Positions 44,619 through 52,847 of a DNA stretch of 64,000 nucleotides are shown here, piece after piece. Made by a program: the position numbers and the translations under genes. Where the stretch lies: contig NZ_CP107939.1 in NCBI RefSeq assembly GCF_036046055.1, positions 4,526,001 to 4,590,000 of the forward strand. Direction: 5' to 3'. The stretch's first letter is position 1. Each line of letters begins with the position of its first letter. This DNA is from Nocardia sp. NBC_00403. GTDB lineage: Bacteria; Actinomycetota; Actinomycetes; Mycobacteriales; Mycobacteriaceae. The notes beneath the pieces are model-generated. The model did no database searches. It saw nothing but the letters and a program-made list of their open reading frames with translations, and was not told where the DNA came from.

Positions 44619-45274
44619 CACACCACCTCCGTCAGTATCTCCGCGCCCGGCGCGCGCCGCGATTGCGCCCGCGGCAGTAGTCGGACCTGCGCGCCGATCG
44701 GTTCCGCGATGTCGCCTTCGGGGCACGCAGCGGGCTCGTCCACCGCCAGCCACAGGGTGATCAGGGTTTCTCGAGCCCGCGCGACTCTGGAGCGGATCGT
44801 GCCCACCGGGCACCCCACCGTCTGTGCCGCCTCTGCGTAGGACAGGCCGAGCACCTGGGTGAGGACGAAAGCCTCGCGCCGCTGCTCGGGCAGGCCGCGC
44901 AGCAGATCGGCGATCACCATTTCCTCCGGAAAATCGGGTATTTCGTGATCGCGGCGCTGATCGAGGGCCAATTGCCAGTCGTCGAGTTGCGCGTTCTTCG
45001 GCCGGGCCGCCGCGCTGCGGAATCGGTCGACGACCACCCGCCTTGCGATGGACAACAGCCAGGTTCTCGCGGTGGACCGGCCCGCGAACCTGGGCAGACT
45101 GCCGATGGCGCGCAGGAAGGTTTCCTGAGTGAGGTCGTCTGCGGACTGGATATCGGTGAGGTGTGCGACGAATCGCCACACGTCACGTTGGGTCGAGCGG
45201 ATGAATTCCTCCAAGGCGCGACGGTCACCGTTGCCGGCCGCCAGCGCCAGCGCCGTCAGTTGTTCGTCGGACAT
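44618..45274 (-). CDS. sigC: ECF sigma factor, SigC-like
   Basis: A 218-aa extracytoplasmic-function sigma factor. Region 2 is QRDVWRFVAHLTDIQSADDL then TQETFLRAIGSLPRF; region 4 is RREAFVLTQVLGLSYAEAAQ then CPVGTIRSRVARARE. These blocks are very close to mycobacterial SigC as remembered (QDVWRFVAYL.D..SADDLTQETFLRAIG; LLLTQLLGLSYADAA). No anti-sigma gene is adjacent, as for SigC. It heads an operon with a metal ABC importer. SigC in M. tuberculosis is reported to drive copper-chelator genes, which suggests metal-starvation control here (inference). Confidence 0.85.
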   Translation of the reverse strand: MSDEQLTALALAAGNGDRRALEEFIRSTQRDVWRFVAHLTDIQSADDLTQETFLRAIGSLPRFAGRSTARTWLLSIARRVVVDRFRSAAARPKNAQLDDWQLALDQRRDHEIPDFPEEMVIADLLRGLPEQRREAFVLTQVLGLSYAEAAQTVGCPVGTIRSRVARARETLITLWLAVDEPAACPEGDIAEPIGAQVRLLPRAQSRRAPGAEILTEVV

Positions 45275-45630
45275 GACCGGCTCCCATTTCGGTATCTCCG
45301 ACCGGCGGCGAGGAACAAGGAACTACCGCTACGTCGCAGCGGTGAGGGCATCGAATGCATTTCACAGAATCTCGGTTCGGCGACGCCACACGATGCGGCG
45401 TCGAAAAGACCGGCCGCACACTATGCCTCGGCGCACCAACGGGTGCACGGGCGAAGGACGGCCGCTGACCGGGAAGGCGCGCCATAGCCACCGCCCGGGT
45501 CGGGCGAGGAGGATACGGCGGCTGCGTCCGCCACTCGTGTCCGCGGGACCGATAGTGTGCCGACCGGATTGTCGGCCGCTGGACCCCACGTCACTGCGCC
45601 GGAAACATTCCGGCTGCTCGGGACGAACTC
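45275..45630. other. Upstream region of the sigC operon, no gene seen
   Basis: A 356-bp gap between the sigC operon and the membrane-protein gene, which read in the same direction. Open frames here have no conserved features. It probably holds the promoter of sigC, but no clear -35/-10 pair or operator stands out by eye. Confidence 0.4.
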
Positions 45631-46218
45631 TCAGACCAAGACCATCCCGACGGGCGGCCCGCGCCGGGCCATCACATAACGCAACAGGGCACTGCGCGGC
45701 GGCGCACCCCGGTCGACGGCGATCGGAACGCCGGACCCCGCCTCCGCCACGGCCGTATGGACGAGCATCAGCAGCAGCGGCGCGAGCATCCGCGCGTACA
45801 GCGCGGCCAACAGCGCGAACAATGCTCTCTCGCCCAACCACAACCACACCGCACAGACCAGCGCGGCGACGCCGTGCGCGGCCATCATGATCAGCGAATC
45901 AGTCTGTGCACCGCCAAGTTCGGATGTGACCGCGTGCGATGCGCCGTGACCGCCCGATACCCCGGGAACCCCGAACCACAGATGTAGTGCCACCTGCATC
46001 ACCAGCAGCCCACCGCCGATGGCGACAATCCCGCGCTGCCGATCGGCCGCCGCCCACGCCACCGAACCGGTAGCAGCGAACGCGAGAATCAGCGCGGAAG
46101 CCGACACGCCATGCCCCGACACCTCGGCGTGCCCGGCCGCCGACAGCAGCACGCTGATCGCCGCGAACATCGCGGCACGCGTCGCCCGCGTAATCGGGGA
46201 TGCGGGCGAATGATTCAT
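45631..46218 (-). CDS. Polytopic membrane protein, possibly metal (copper) linked
   Basis: A 195-aa protein with about five membrane helices and scattered His residues (GHAEVSGHGVSA, GVSGGHGASHAV, MAAHGVAALVC) and the terminal motif MARRGPPVGMVLV. Proteins of this shape are often found beside copper-handling genes (YcnI/CopC/CopD) in actinomycetes, as recalled, not checked. The ATG at 46218 was chosen; one at 46230 adds four residues. Located upstream of sigC in the same orientation. Function not established. Confidence 0.65.
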   Translation of the reverse strand: MNHSPASPITRATRAAMFAAISVLLSAAGHAEVSGHGVSASALILAFAATGSVAWAAADRQRGIVAIGGGLLVMQVALHLWFGVPGVSGGHGASHAVTSELGGAQTDSLIMMAAHGVAALVCAVWLWLGERALFALLAALYARMLAPLLLMLVHTAVAEAGSGVPIAVDRGAPPRSALLRYVMARRGPPVGMVLV

Positions 46219-46367
46219 AGCACCGCCCATATTCCCATCCCCCCGGCGGCTCAGCGCCGGGAGGGCCGCGATCGGCTCACCAGATGGCGTGTGACGGCGG
46301 TGGGCCCGAGCCCATCACCCGGATGAATGGTTGATCGGCGGTGCGTTCGGCGTCGTCGGGTGGCATG

Positions 46368-47723
46368 TCACAAGTCGGGAATCCAGTTGCCGTGGAGTCC
46401 CAGCGGGACTCGGGTGGGCAGGTGGATGCGGGCGACCGGATCACCGGTGAAGTCTTGCGCGGCAAGGATGACGAGGTCGGAAGCACCGCGTTCGGGGTCG
46501 TGGACGTAGGCCATGGTGTAGCCGTCGTCTTCTGCACTCGAGTCGGCGGCGGGAACGAAGACGGTCTCGCCGACGGCGCTGTCGCGACCGAATTCGTGTG
46601 CTTCGGTGGTGCCGTCGCGTAGATCATGTTTGAGCAGCGCGTTGCTGAATCCCGCGTCCGGACGGTCGGCATCGATCGTGCTCGGAGTGGCGTAGAGCTC
46701 GGTGACCGCGGAATACCCGTACCGATACGGGCGTCCGGCGAAGCGGCCGTTCATGCGCGGGAAGTCTTGTGGGCGGTCGTGCAGAAGGTCTTGGCGCACT
46801 TTCCCGATCGACAGGTCGACGGTCCAGCGTTCCAGCACCGGACGGCTACCACCGATATCGGTCAGCTCGTACTCGTTCGGATGCACGATCACGTCGACGA
46901 CGATCGACCCGTCGTCTTCGAAGGCGTTGAGGGTGTGACCGACACTGCCAGGTGCCAGTTCGAGCCAGCGAACAGCACCGCCGGAGCGGCGCAGCACGCC
47001 GATCCGGGACCCGAGTGCCGGGTTCCAGGCGAAGGGCACGCCGGTGGCGATTCTGTCCATCGTGAAGACCAAGGGTGACTCGTAGATCAGCACGTAGTTT
47101 TCGGTGAGCGCGAAGTCGTGCATATACGGCATGGACGGGGTCGAAATGTTGGTCACCTGCTGGACCTCGCCGGTTCGGCCGATCTCGATGTGCTGCACGA
47201 AGTCCGCGCCGTAACGGAACGTCAGTGCGTGCAGTAGCCCGGTGCTCGGCTCGTATTTGCTGTGGGCGTTGGCGGCGAAGCCTTCCGGAGTGGCGCCCAG
47301 GTCGGAGGGGCCGACGGTGTCGAGCTCGTAGGTGAGTTCATACGGGCGGATGCCGCCCTCGAGGAGGGCATAGGTGCGACCGCCGTGGCCGGCGACCTGG
47401 ACGTTGGGTGCGAAATCCAGCTGATCGTCCACGGGTACGCCGCGGCGCGGCTCGCCGAGCCGGTCGGCTACCGAAGTCGAACGCACCCAACGGTTTCGAT
47501 ACCACTCGGCGCGGCCATCACGCAGCCGCACCCCGTGGACCATGCCTTCGCCCAGCGTCCAAATGTGGGCCGAAGCATCTTCGAGGCCGAGCGGATTCGG
47601 GCCGATACGGAGGTACCGGCCGTTCAGTTCCGGTGGTATTCGACCGGTCACCGGCAGATCGTGGACCGTGATCTCTTCGGTCACGGGCGCGAAATTGCCT
47701 CGGACATAACGGTTGTCGGTCAT
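46368..47723 (-). CDS. Carotenoid cleavage oxygenase (RPE65/CCD family)
   Basis: A 451-aa non-heme iron dioxygenase that cleaves carotenoids, stilbenes or related polyenes. All four iron-binding His residues are visible: His154 (ANAHSKYEPSTGLLHAL), His202 (YMHDFALTENYV), His263 (VGHTLNAFEDDG) and His444 (LHGNWIPDL). Start at 47723. It is divergent from a TetR gene, and a perfect palindrome lies between, so it is probably induced by a ligand of that regulator. No carotenoid synthesis gene is present in the window. Confidence 0.92.
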   Translation of the reverse strand: MTDNRYVRGNFAPVTEEITVHDLPVTGRIPPELNGRYLRIGPNPLGLEDASAHIWTLGEGMVHGVRLRDGRAEWYRNRWVRSTSVADRLGEPRRGVPVDDQLDFAPNVQVAGHGGRTYALLEGGIRPYELTYELDTVGPSDLGATPEGFAANAHSKYEPSTGLLHALTFRYGADFVQHIEIGRTGEVQQVTNISTPSMPYMHDFALTENYVLIYESPLVFTMDRIATGVPFAWNPALGSRIGVLRRSGGAVRWLELAPGSVGHTLNAFEDDGSIVVDVIVHPNEYELTDIGGSRPVLERWTVDLSIGKVRQDLLHDRPQDFPRMNGRFAGRPYRYGYSAVTELYATPSTIDADRPDAGFSNALLKHDLRDGTTEAHEFGRDSAVGETVFVPAADSSAEDDGYTMAYVHDPERGASDLVILAAQDFTGDPVARIHLPTRVPLGLHGNWIPDL

Positions 47724-47764
47724 GGGACCCCTTCGGTCGGTCGGATCGGTACGGCCTCGACAGT

Positions 47765-47798
47765 ACATCTGTTCTATACATTTGTATAGAACAGATGT
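47765..47798. promoter_or_regulatory. Perfect 15-bp inverted repeat, TetR operator
   Basis: ACATCTGTTCTATAC (47765-47779) and GTATAGAACAGATGT (47784-47798) are exact inverse copies separated by four bases. It lies 41 bases upstream of the oxygenase start and 50 upstream of the TetR start. A weaker half-copy (TTTGTATGAAAC) follows at about 47807-47818. This is the best operator candidate in the window. Confidence 0.8.
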
Positions 47799-47848
47799 TT
47801 GTGACGTTTGTATGAAACACTCGTCATAGGGGCGGCTAGGATTGCGGG

Positions 47849-48406
47849 ATGGGACACCGCGAGGATCTGCTGGACGGCGCCAAGCGCTGCCTCATCGAGC
47901 GTGGCTACGCTCGCACAACGGCCCGCGATATCGTGGCGGCCTCCGGTGCCAACCTTGCTTCGATCGGCTACCACTTCGGTTCGAAGGAAGCCCTGCTCAA
48001 CATTGCGATGCTGGCGATGTCCGGCGATGCGATGGAGGAGATTCGGCAGCTCGTACCGGCCGATGCCCTACCCGCTCAACGGATTCGTCTCATCTGGGAC
48101 GCGCTGATCGAATCCTTCGCCGACAATCGCGCAATGTGGACCGCGAACCTGGAGCTGGCTGTGCAGGCCATCCGTTCCGACGACCTGCGTGCTCAGTTGT
48201 CCGATGGCCAGGAGTCGGCCCGCGAGATGCTCGGCGGCTTTGTGTCACATGCCGGTGCTGACGCTCGCGAAGCTGGTTCGGTGGAACTCGCCTTGATCAC
48301 CGGGGTGATGGTCCAGCATCTCGTCGATCCGTCGCGTGCGCCCGACGCGGAACAAGTGCTACGCGGACTACGCGCCATTGCGACCGCCGGTGACGAGAAA
48401 GCGTGA
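47849..48406 (+). CDS. TetR-family transcriptional regulator
   Basis: A 185-aa regulator. HTH: TTARDIVAASGANLASIGYH followed by FGSKEALLN (residues about 24-52). The C-terminal domain is of a common TetR ligand-binding type (LITGVMVQHLVDPSRAPDAE). Divergent from the carotenoid oxygenase gene and next to the palindromic operator, so it most likely represses the oxygenase and itself. Confidence 0.9.
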   Translation: MGHREDLLDGAKRCLIERGYARTTARDIVAASGANLASIGYHFGSKEALLNIAMLAMSGDAMEEIRQLVPADALPAQRIRLIWDALIESFADNRAMWTANLELAVQAIRSDDLRAQLSDGQESAREMLGGFVSHAGADAREAGSVELALITGVMVQHLVDPSRAPDAEQVLRGLRAIATAGDEKA

Positions 48407-48479
48407 ACGCCGGGAGGTGGCACCCGAGCTCGGAAACGAATGGATGCAAGCTCTTGTTCGGTCTGCTCGACGTCAGTGA

Positions 48480-48580
48480 ATCTACTATCTGACTACGTGA
48501 TTATTCGCCGTTGTTTCCATATACTTCTGCGGTGCTGCAACTTCTCGGGATTGTCATCTACTATCTATCTCAGTAGATAG
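48480..48580 (+). promoter_or_regulatory. Repeated ATCTACTATCT sites upstream of a secreted protein gene
   Basis: ATCTACTATCT occurs at 48480-48490 and again at 48556-48566. The second copy forms an inverted repeat with downstream sequence: ATCTACT (48556-48562) against AGTAGAT (48572-48578), and CTATCT-CAGT-AGATAG at 48565-48580. AT-rich, 54 bases before the next start codon. Likely an operator and promoter region for the gene at 48634. Confidence 0.5.
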
Positions 48581-48633
48581 GTTGCTGTTGGACCGGCGAC
48601 CAGCGCACATCGGAGCAGAAAGGCAAAGAGGCC

Positions 48634-49017
48634 ATGAAGCGAGGTGGGTCGAGGGAGAAGACGGTCGCCTTGATCGTCGGAGCTTTCGCTGCGGGAACGG
48701 TGGTTGCGTCCGGTGGTGCGGCAGCGGACCCCGGGGCGCGCGCGGACCACTCGAGCAGCGGTCGCAATGCCGATGGCGGCGGTAACTCGGTCGGCAGGCA
48801 CAAGATCGACCCCTACGGTTACAGCCACGTCGACGCCAACCCGCTGCGGCAGAACGAGCATCAGCAGAATCTCCGCGAGTACCACCAACGGCAGAATCGG
48901 CAACAGCCGACCGAGAACATCACCGGTTCGAATGCGGGGTCCCAGAGTTGGACGCCGATGGCGCGGCCTGACGGCAGCGGCTGGACCGTGTGCCCGCCCA
49001 TGGCGAGCTGGTGCTGA
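48634..49017 (+). CDS. Small secreted protein, function unknown
   Basis: A 127-aa protein with a Sec-type signal: MKRGGSREKTVALIVGAF, a hydrophobic run and a likely AAA-type cleavage site near residue 31. The mature part is rich in Asn, Gln and His (NEHQQNLREYHQRQNRQQ) and ends in WTVCPPMASWC, two Cys that could form a terminal disulfide. No family was recognised. It has its own repeat-containing promoter region and is followed by a strong terminator. Confidence 0.72.
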   Translation: MKRGGSREKTVALIVGAFAAGTVVASGGAAADPGARADHSSSGRNADGGGNSVGRHKIDPYGYSHVDANPLRQNEHQQNLREYHQRQNRQQPTENITGSNAGSQSWTPMARPDGSGWTVCPPMASWC

Positions 49018-49054
49018 CCGGCTTGGTGCTTACCCGGAACCTGATCTGACCGCA

Positions 49055-49097
49055 ACCGGCACGAACACCATTGCAGGACTGCGGTGTTCGTGCCGGT
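49055..49097. terminator. Perfect 15-bp terminator hairpin
   Basis: ACCGGCACGAACACC (49055-49069) and GGTGTTCGTGCCGGT (49083-49097) are exact inverse copies with a 13-base loop. It lies between convergent genes (secreted protein and Ala/Gly-rich protein) and can serve both. There is no T-run, which is common for actinomycete terminators. Confidence 0.8.
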
Positions 49098-49141
49098 CAC
49101 GATCTGGTCCGCCACTCGTAGAGTCGAGTGGCGGCAATGCG

Positions 49142-49951
49142 TCAGGCCAGGTCTGCCTGCTGTGGGCCGGGGGCTGGTTGCGGGTCTACGGCGCCGATGA
49201 CTGCGCCGACGCCCGCGCCGGCCACTGCGCCGACGGCCGCACCGATTGCGATGAAGGGCGCCGCTACCATTGCGTAGCCGATCGCGGCACCTATTACTGG
49301 TACGACCAAGAGGCCTGCCGGTGCGAACGGCAGCCCGGCGACGGCCCCCGCGACTGCACCGATGATCGCGCCGCTGAAGGCGATCGGACTGGCGATCATG
49401 GAGCCGGCGCTGGCTCCGACCGCAGTGCCGACCGCGGTGCTGCCGACAACGTGGCCCGCGATTCGATCAGAACGCGCAGGCTCGATTCCCGCCGAAGTGA
49501 GGCCCTGCGCCAAGGCGGCTTGCGTGCCCTTGGCCCCATCGTTGATCTGCTGACCTTGCTCGGAATTCAGCCACTCGGGTCGGTCGATCTCGACGTCGCC
49601 GATGCGGATGCGGTTGTTCAATGCCTCGGCCGGTGCCACCGGCTGAGCGGGAGCGATGCCATCCGGCGCAGGTGGCACCGCCGGATCGATGGTATCGGCA
49701 ACGGGTGTCGCGACGAGTGCGTTCGTGCCGGGGGCAGCGAACGATCCCTCGGCGAACGCGAGGGGATCACCGATTATCGCCTGTCCGTACGGCGTCTGCA
49801 CGATCGCCGCATCGGCGGGCGATTGCTGATCGGCGCTGGCGGGAGCGCCGCCGATCACGGCGAGGGACAGGGGAAGTGCGCCGACGACAAAGAACGAAGC
49901 CGCGCGGGCAGCGAACGGACGGACCGGAGTCCGGTGATGATGTAAGCCCAT
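49142..49951 (-). CDS. Secreted Ala/Gly-rich hydrophobic-domain protein
   Basis: A 269-aa exported protein. The start at 49951 is set by GAGGAG just upstream. Signal peptide SFFVVGALPLSLAVIGGAPA with cleavage near ASA-DQ. The mature N-terminal half is Pro/Ala-rich; the second half is a chain of Gly/Ala hydrophobic segments (GSTAVGTAVGASAGSMIASP; GAAVGAVAGAGVGAVIGAVD), like the glycine-zipper proteins often annotated as insoluble-domain proteins in Nocardia and Rhodococcus. Probably cell-envelope associated. Function unknown. Confidence 0.8.
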   Translation of the reverse strand: MGLHHHRTPVRPFAARAASFFVVGALPLSLAVIGGAPASADQQSPADAAIVQTPYGQAIIGDPLAFAEGSFAAPGTNALVATPVADTIDPAVPPAPDGIAPAQPVAPAEALNNRIRIGDVEIDRPEWLNSEQGQQINDGAKGTQAALAQGLTSAGIEPARSDRIAGHVVGSTAVGTAVGASAGSMIASPIAFSGAIIGAVAGAVAGLPFAPAGLLVVPVIGAAIGYAMVAAPFIAIGAAVGAVAGAGVGAVIGAVDPQPAPGPQQADLA

Positions 49952-50678
49952 GAATCTCCTCATTCTGGCTAGCGATTGGTTTCTATCGCATTCGTAGCCA
50001 GGGGTTGTCCGGATCTGTATCGAAGGAACGGGAGATATTTGTGCCCGGTCTACCTGCCCCGATCGGCGACGAGGCCGCCTATCCACCCGTGCCCAGCGGG
50101 GAGCATGGCCTCGACCAGCCCGCGGGCGCGGGTGTCCGGTCCGGTCGCACCGAAGGCGTGCGCGGTGGCCTGAACGCCCCTCCATCACGGGCATGATCTG
50201 GTTCGCCGGCGTCGCAGGCTCGGTGGCGGAAACCATCTCGGCGAATCCGCTTGCCAGCAGCCCGAATCGGTCCCGTACCCACGAGGTCCGGATCGTGACC
50301 AAGGGCGCGACCGACCGAACAGGTGAGAAGGTCAGGGGTGCCAGGTGATTCGGCCACCTTGGAAGTCCTGGGCTTTGCCGCCTTCGTAGTCGTATTCGTC
50401 GCTGGTGGGATAGCCGTAGCGGCCGCCTTTGGTCAGCGACGTTGTGATGCGGTTCGATCTTCGGCAACCGCCTGTGGCATGACCGGTGTCCTCTGCAGGG
50501 TACCGAGGTGGGACATTCCCATATCGGCGCACGAGGGGAACCGTTAGCCGAGCTCAGTTTCGTGGTTCGTGGGTAGCCGACGCCGAGGTCGTTATCGCGC
50601 CTGGTGGCGGATGACCGCTGAGTAGACCGCCGGCATGTCGCATCGAGCGCCTAGCGGGTGCGGCGGCACGAGGCCCTC
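49952..50678. other. Non-coding/degenerate stretch before the M3 peptidase gene
   Basis: No intact gene. On the minus strand, 50332 to about 50450 encodes the tail of an LGFP-repeat protein (see next entry). About 50285-50180 minus holds a protein-like scrap (VRDRFGLLASGFAEMVSATE) that changes frame after about 50170. The rest shows nothing conserved. It looks like the remains of one or two lost genes. Confidence 0.45.
50332..50450 (-). pseudogene. LGFP-repeat protein, C-terminal remnant
   Basis: The minus strand reads TKGGRYGYPTSDEYDYEGGK, then QDFQGGRITWHP and a stop. GYPTSDEY....GG..QDFQGG.ITW is the LGFP repeat, a cell-wall-anchoring repeat of mycolic-acid bacteria. Only one repeat remains and the upstream sequence is not LGFP-like. 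It supports a mycolate-actinomycete host. Confidence 0.65.
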
Positions 50679-52724
50679 TCAATCGGCCAGTCCCCGTCGA
50701 ACCAGGAGTGGCTCGATCTCCGGTGCGCGGCCCCGGAAGGACACGAATGCCTCGAGCGGGTCGACCGACCCACCGCGGGAGAGCAGTTCGCGACGGAACG
50801 CCTCGCCTTTGTCGCGGGTCGAGGCGGCACCGTCGTTGAACCACTCGACGGTGTCCGCGTCGAGCACTTCGCTCCAGATGTAGGAGTAGTAGCCCGCCGC
50901 GTAACCGCCCGAGAAGATATGTGCGAAGTAGCCTGTCCGGTATCGCGGTGGGATCGTCTCCATTGCGAGGCCCGCTTTGCGGAGCGCCTCCTCCTCGAAG
51001 GTTTCGGCCTCCACGCCCGCCAGCGCATCGGGTCCGGGCGCGCGGTGCCATGTCCAGTCCAGCAGTGCCGCGCCGAGATACTCGACGGTGCGGAAACCTT
51101 CGCCGAATCGTTCTGCCGCCGCCATGCGTTCGACGAGTTCGGTGGGCATCGGTTCGCCGGTGTCGATGTGCTTGGTGTAGTTGGCCAGTATTTCCGGGCG
51201 AGCCATCCACATTTCGTTCACTTGTGACGGGAACTCCACGAAGTCGCGCGGTACTTCGGTGCCGGAGAAGAACGGATAGTGCACGTCGGAGAACAGTCCG
51301 TGCAGTGCGTGGCCGAACTCGTGGAAGAGGGTCCTGACGTTGTCCCAGGTGAGCAGCGCGGGCTCGCCCGCGGGTGGTTTCACGATGTTGAGGTTGTTGA
51401 CCACCACCGGCTGTGTTCCCAGGAGCCGAGATTGGCTGACGAGTGCGTTCATCCAGGCTCCGCCGCGCTTGGACGGCCGGGCGAAGAAGTCGCCGAGGAA
51501 CAGGCCGAGTGCGCTGCCGTCCGCGTCGAATACCTCGAAGACCCGGACCTCCGGGCGGTAGCCGATCAAATCCGTGCGTTCGCGCAGGGTGATCCCATAG
51601 ACCTGCTCGGCGGCGAAGAACACACCGTCGCGCAACACCCGATCGAGCTCGAAGTAGGGGCGCAGCGCCTCGGCGTCCACCGAGAACCGTTCGGCCCGAA
51701 CCTTTTCCGACCAGAACTGCCAGTCCCACGAGCGCAGCTCGGGTTCGGCACCCCAGGCCAGCATCGCGGTCACCAACTCGCCCGCCTCCCGCTCCGCGTT
51801 GACCACTGCGGGCGGAACCAACCGGCCCAACATCTCCTCGACCGCCTCGGGGGTCTTCGCGGTCTGGTCCTCGACCGCGTACGCCGCGTGGTCGGAGTAG
51901 CCGAGTAATGCCGCGCGCTCGGCCCGCAGGGCGGCGATCCGGACGGCGACGCGGCCGTTGCGGCCGTCCTCGCCTACACCGCGACCCAGCGAGGCCGCCA
52001 TCACCCGCTGCCGCACGTTTCGGTCGGCCAGTTCGGCGAGCACGGATTGGTTGGAGAAGTTCTGCAGGCTCAACGCCCACGCCCCCTCGCGTCCGAGTGA
52101 ACGAGCGTTCTCGGCCGCGGCGGCCACCGCCACGGGCCCGAGCCCAGTCAATTCTTCCGCGGTCTCGACGACCAGCGTCGCTGCATTGGTGGCGGCCAAG
52201 TTGTTCTGCCCGAATTCGGTTGCCGCCGCAGCAAGTTCGGCGTTGAGCTCACGCAAACGGACCTGTCCCGCGGCATCCAGTCGGGCGCCCGCCCGGACGA
52301 ACCGGATGTGGTACTGCTCGAGCAGCCGCAGTTCCTCGGAGTCAAGGTCGAGCTCGTCGCGCCGTCGATACAGCGATTCGATCCGGGCGAAGAGCGCGGG
52401 GTCGAAATAGATGGCGTCGCGGTGCGCGGCCAGCTTCGGAGAGATTTCGGCCTCGATCGCGTCGGTGCCCGCACTGGAGTCCGAGCTTGCGATATTGAAG
52501 AAGACGTTGGCCACCCTGGTGAGCAATTCCCCCGAACGCTCCAGCGCGACCACGGTATCGGCGAACGTGGGTTCCGCATCGAGGGACGTGATGGCGGCGA
52601 TCTCGGCCAGCTGCTCCACCATGCCGCACTCGAACGCAGGCAGGTAGTGCTCCTCGCCGATCTCGGCGAACGGGGGCAACTGGTAGGGAAGCGTGCTGCG
52701 CTCGAAGAACGGATTGCTCGTCAT
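50679..52724 (-). CDS. M3-family oligopeptidase (peptidyl-dipeptidase Dcp-like)
   Basis: A 681-aa cytosolic zinc peptidase. The zinc motif HEFGHALHG is at about residues 466-474 with the third ligand Glu in EFPSQVNEMW about 25 residues later, and the substrate loop GGYAAGYYSYIWSEVLDAD near 620. Length is normal for the Dcp/oligopeptidase A group, which cleaves short peptides. ATG at 52724. Monocistronic. Confidence 0.95.
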   Translation of the reverse strand: MTSNPFFERSTLPYQLPPFAEIGEEHYLPAFECGMVEQLAEIAAITSLDAEPTFADTVVALERSGELLTRVANVFFNIASSDSSAGTDAIEAEISPKLAAHRDAIYFDPALFARIESLYRRRDELDLDSEELRLLEQYHIRFVRAGARLDAAGQVRLRELNAELAAAATEFGQNNLAATNAATLVVETAEELTGLGPVAVAAAAENARSLGREGAWALSLQNFSNQSVLAELADRNVRQRVMAASLGRGVGEDGRNGRVAVRIAALRAERAALLGYSDHAAYAVEDQTAKTPEAVEEMLGRLVPPAVVNAEREAGELVTAMLAWGAEPELRSWDWQFWSEKVRAERFSVDAEALRPYFELDRVLRDGVFFAAEQVYGITLRERTDLIGYRPEVRVFEVFDADGSALGLFLGDFFARPSKRGGAWMNALVSQSRLLGTQPVVVNNLNIVKPPAGEPALLTWDNVRTLFHEFGHALHGLFSDVHYPFFSGTEVPRDFVEFPSQVNEMWMARPEILANYTKHIDTGEPMPTELVERMAAAERFGEGFRTVEYLGAALLDWTWHRAPGPDALAGVEAETFEEEALRKAGLAMETIPPRYRTGYFAHIFSGGYAAGYYSYIWSEVLDADTVEWFNDGAASTRDKGEAFRRELLSRGGSVDPLEAFVSFRGRAPEIEPLLVRRGLAD

Positions 52725-52847
52725 AGTGGAAACCTTATGCCGGGACAGCGTGGGCTCGTCAGGGGTTCACCTCCCCGCACCGCCCGCGGCCGGCCGGGCC
52801 GCGTGCGGGCTATTGAACAGCGGTCAGTAAGTGCATAGTGTCGGATC

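Noticed and set aside
32854..45274. Canonical diisonitrile chalkophore cluster
   Set aside because: The AMP ligase, oxygenase and dehydrogenase are suggestive, but there is no NRPS, acyl carrier protein or thioesterase, and the oxygenase is of the clavaminate-synthase rather than ScoE type.
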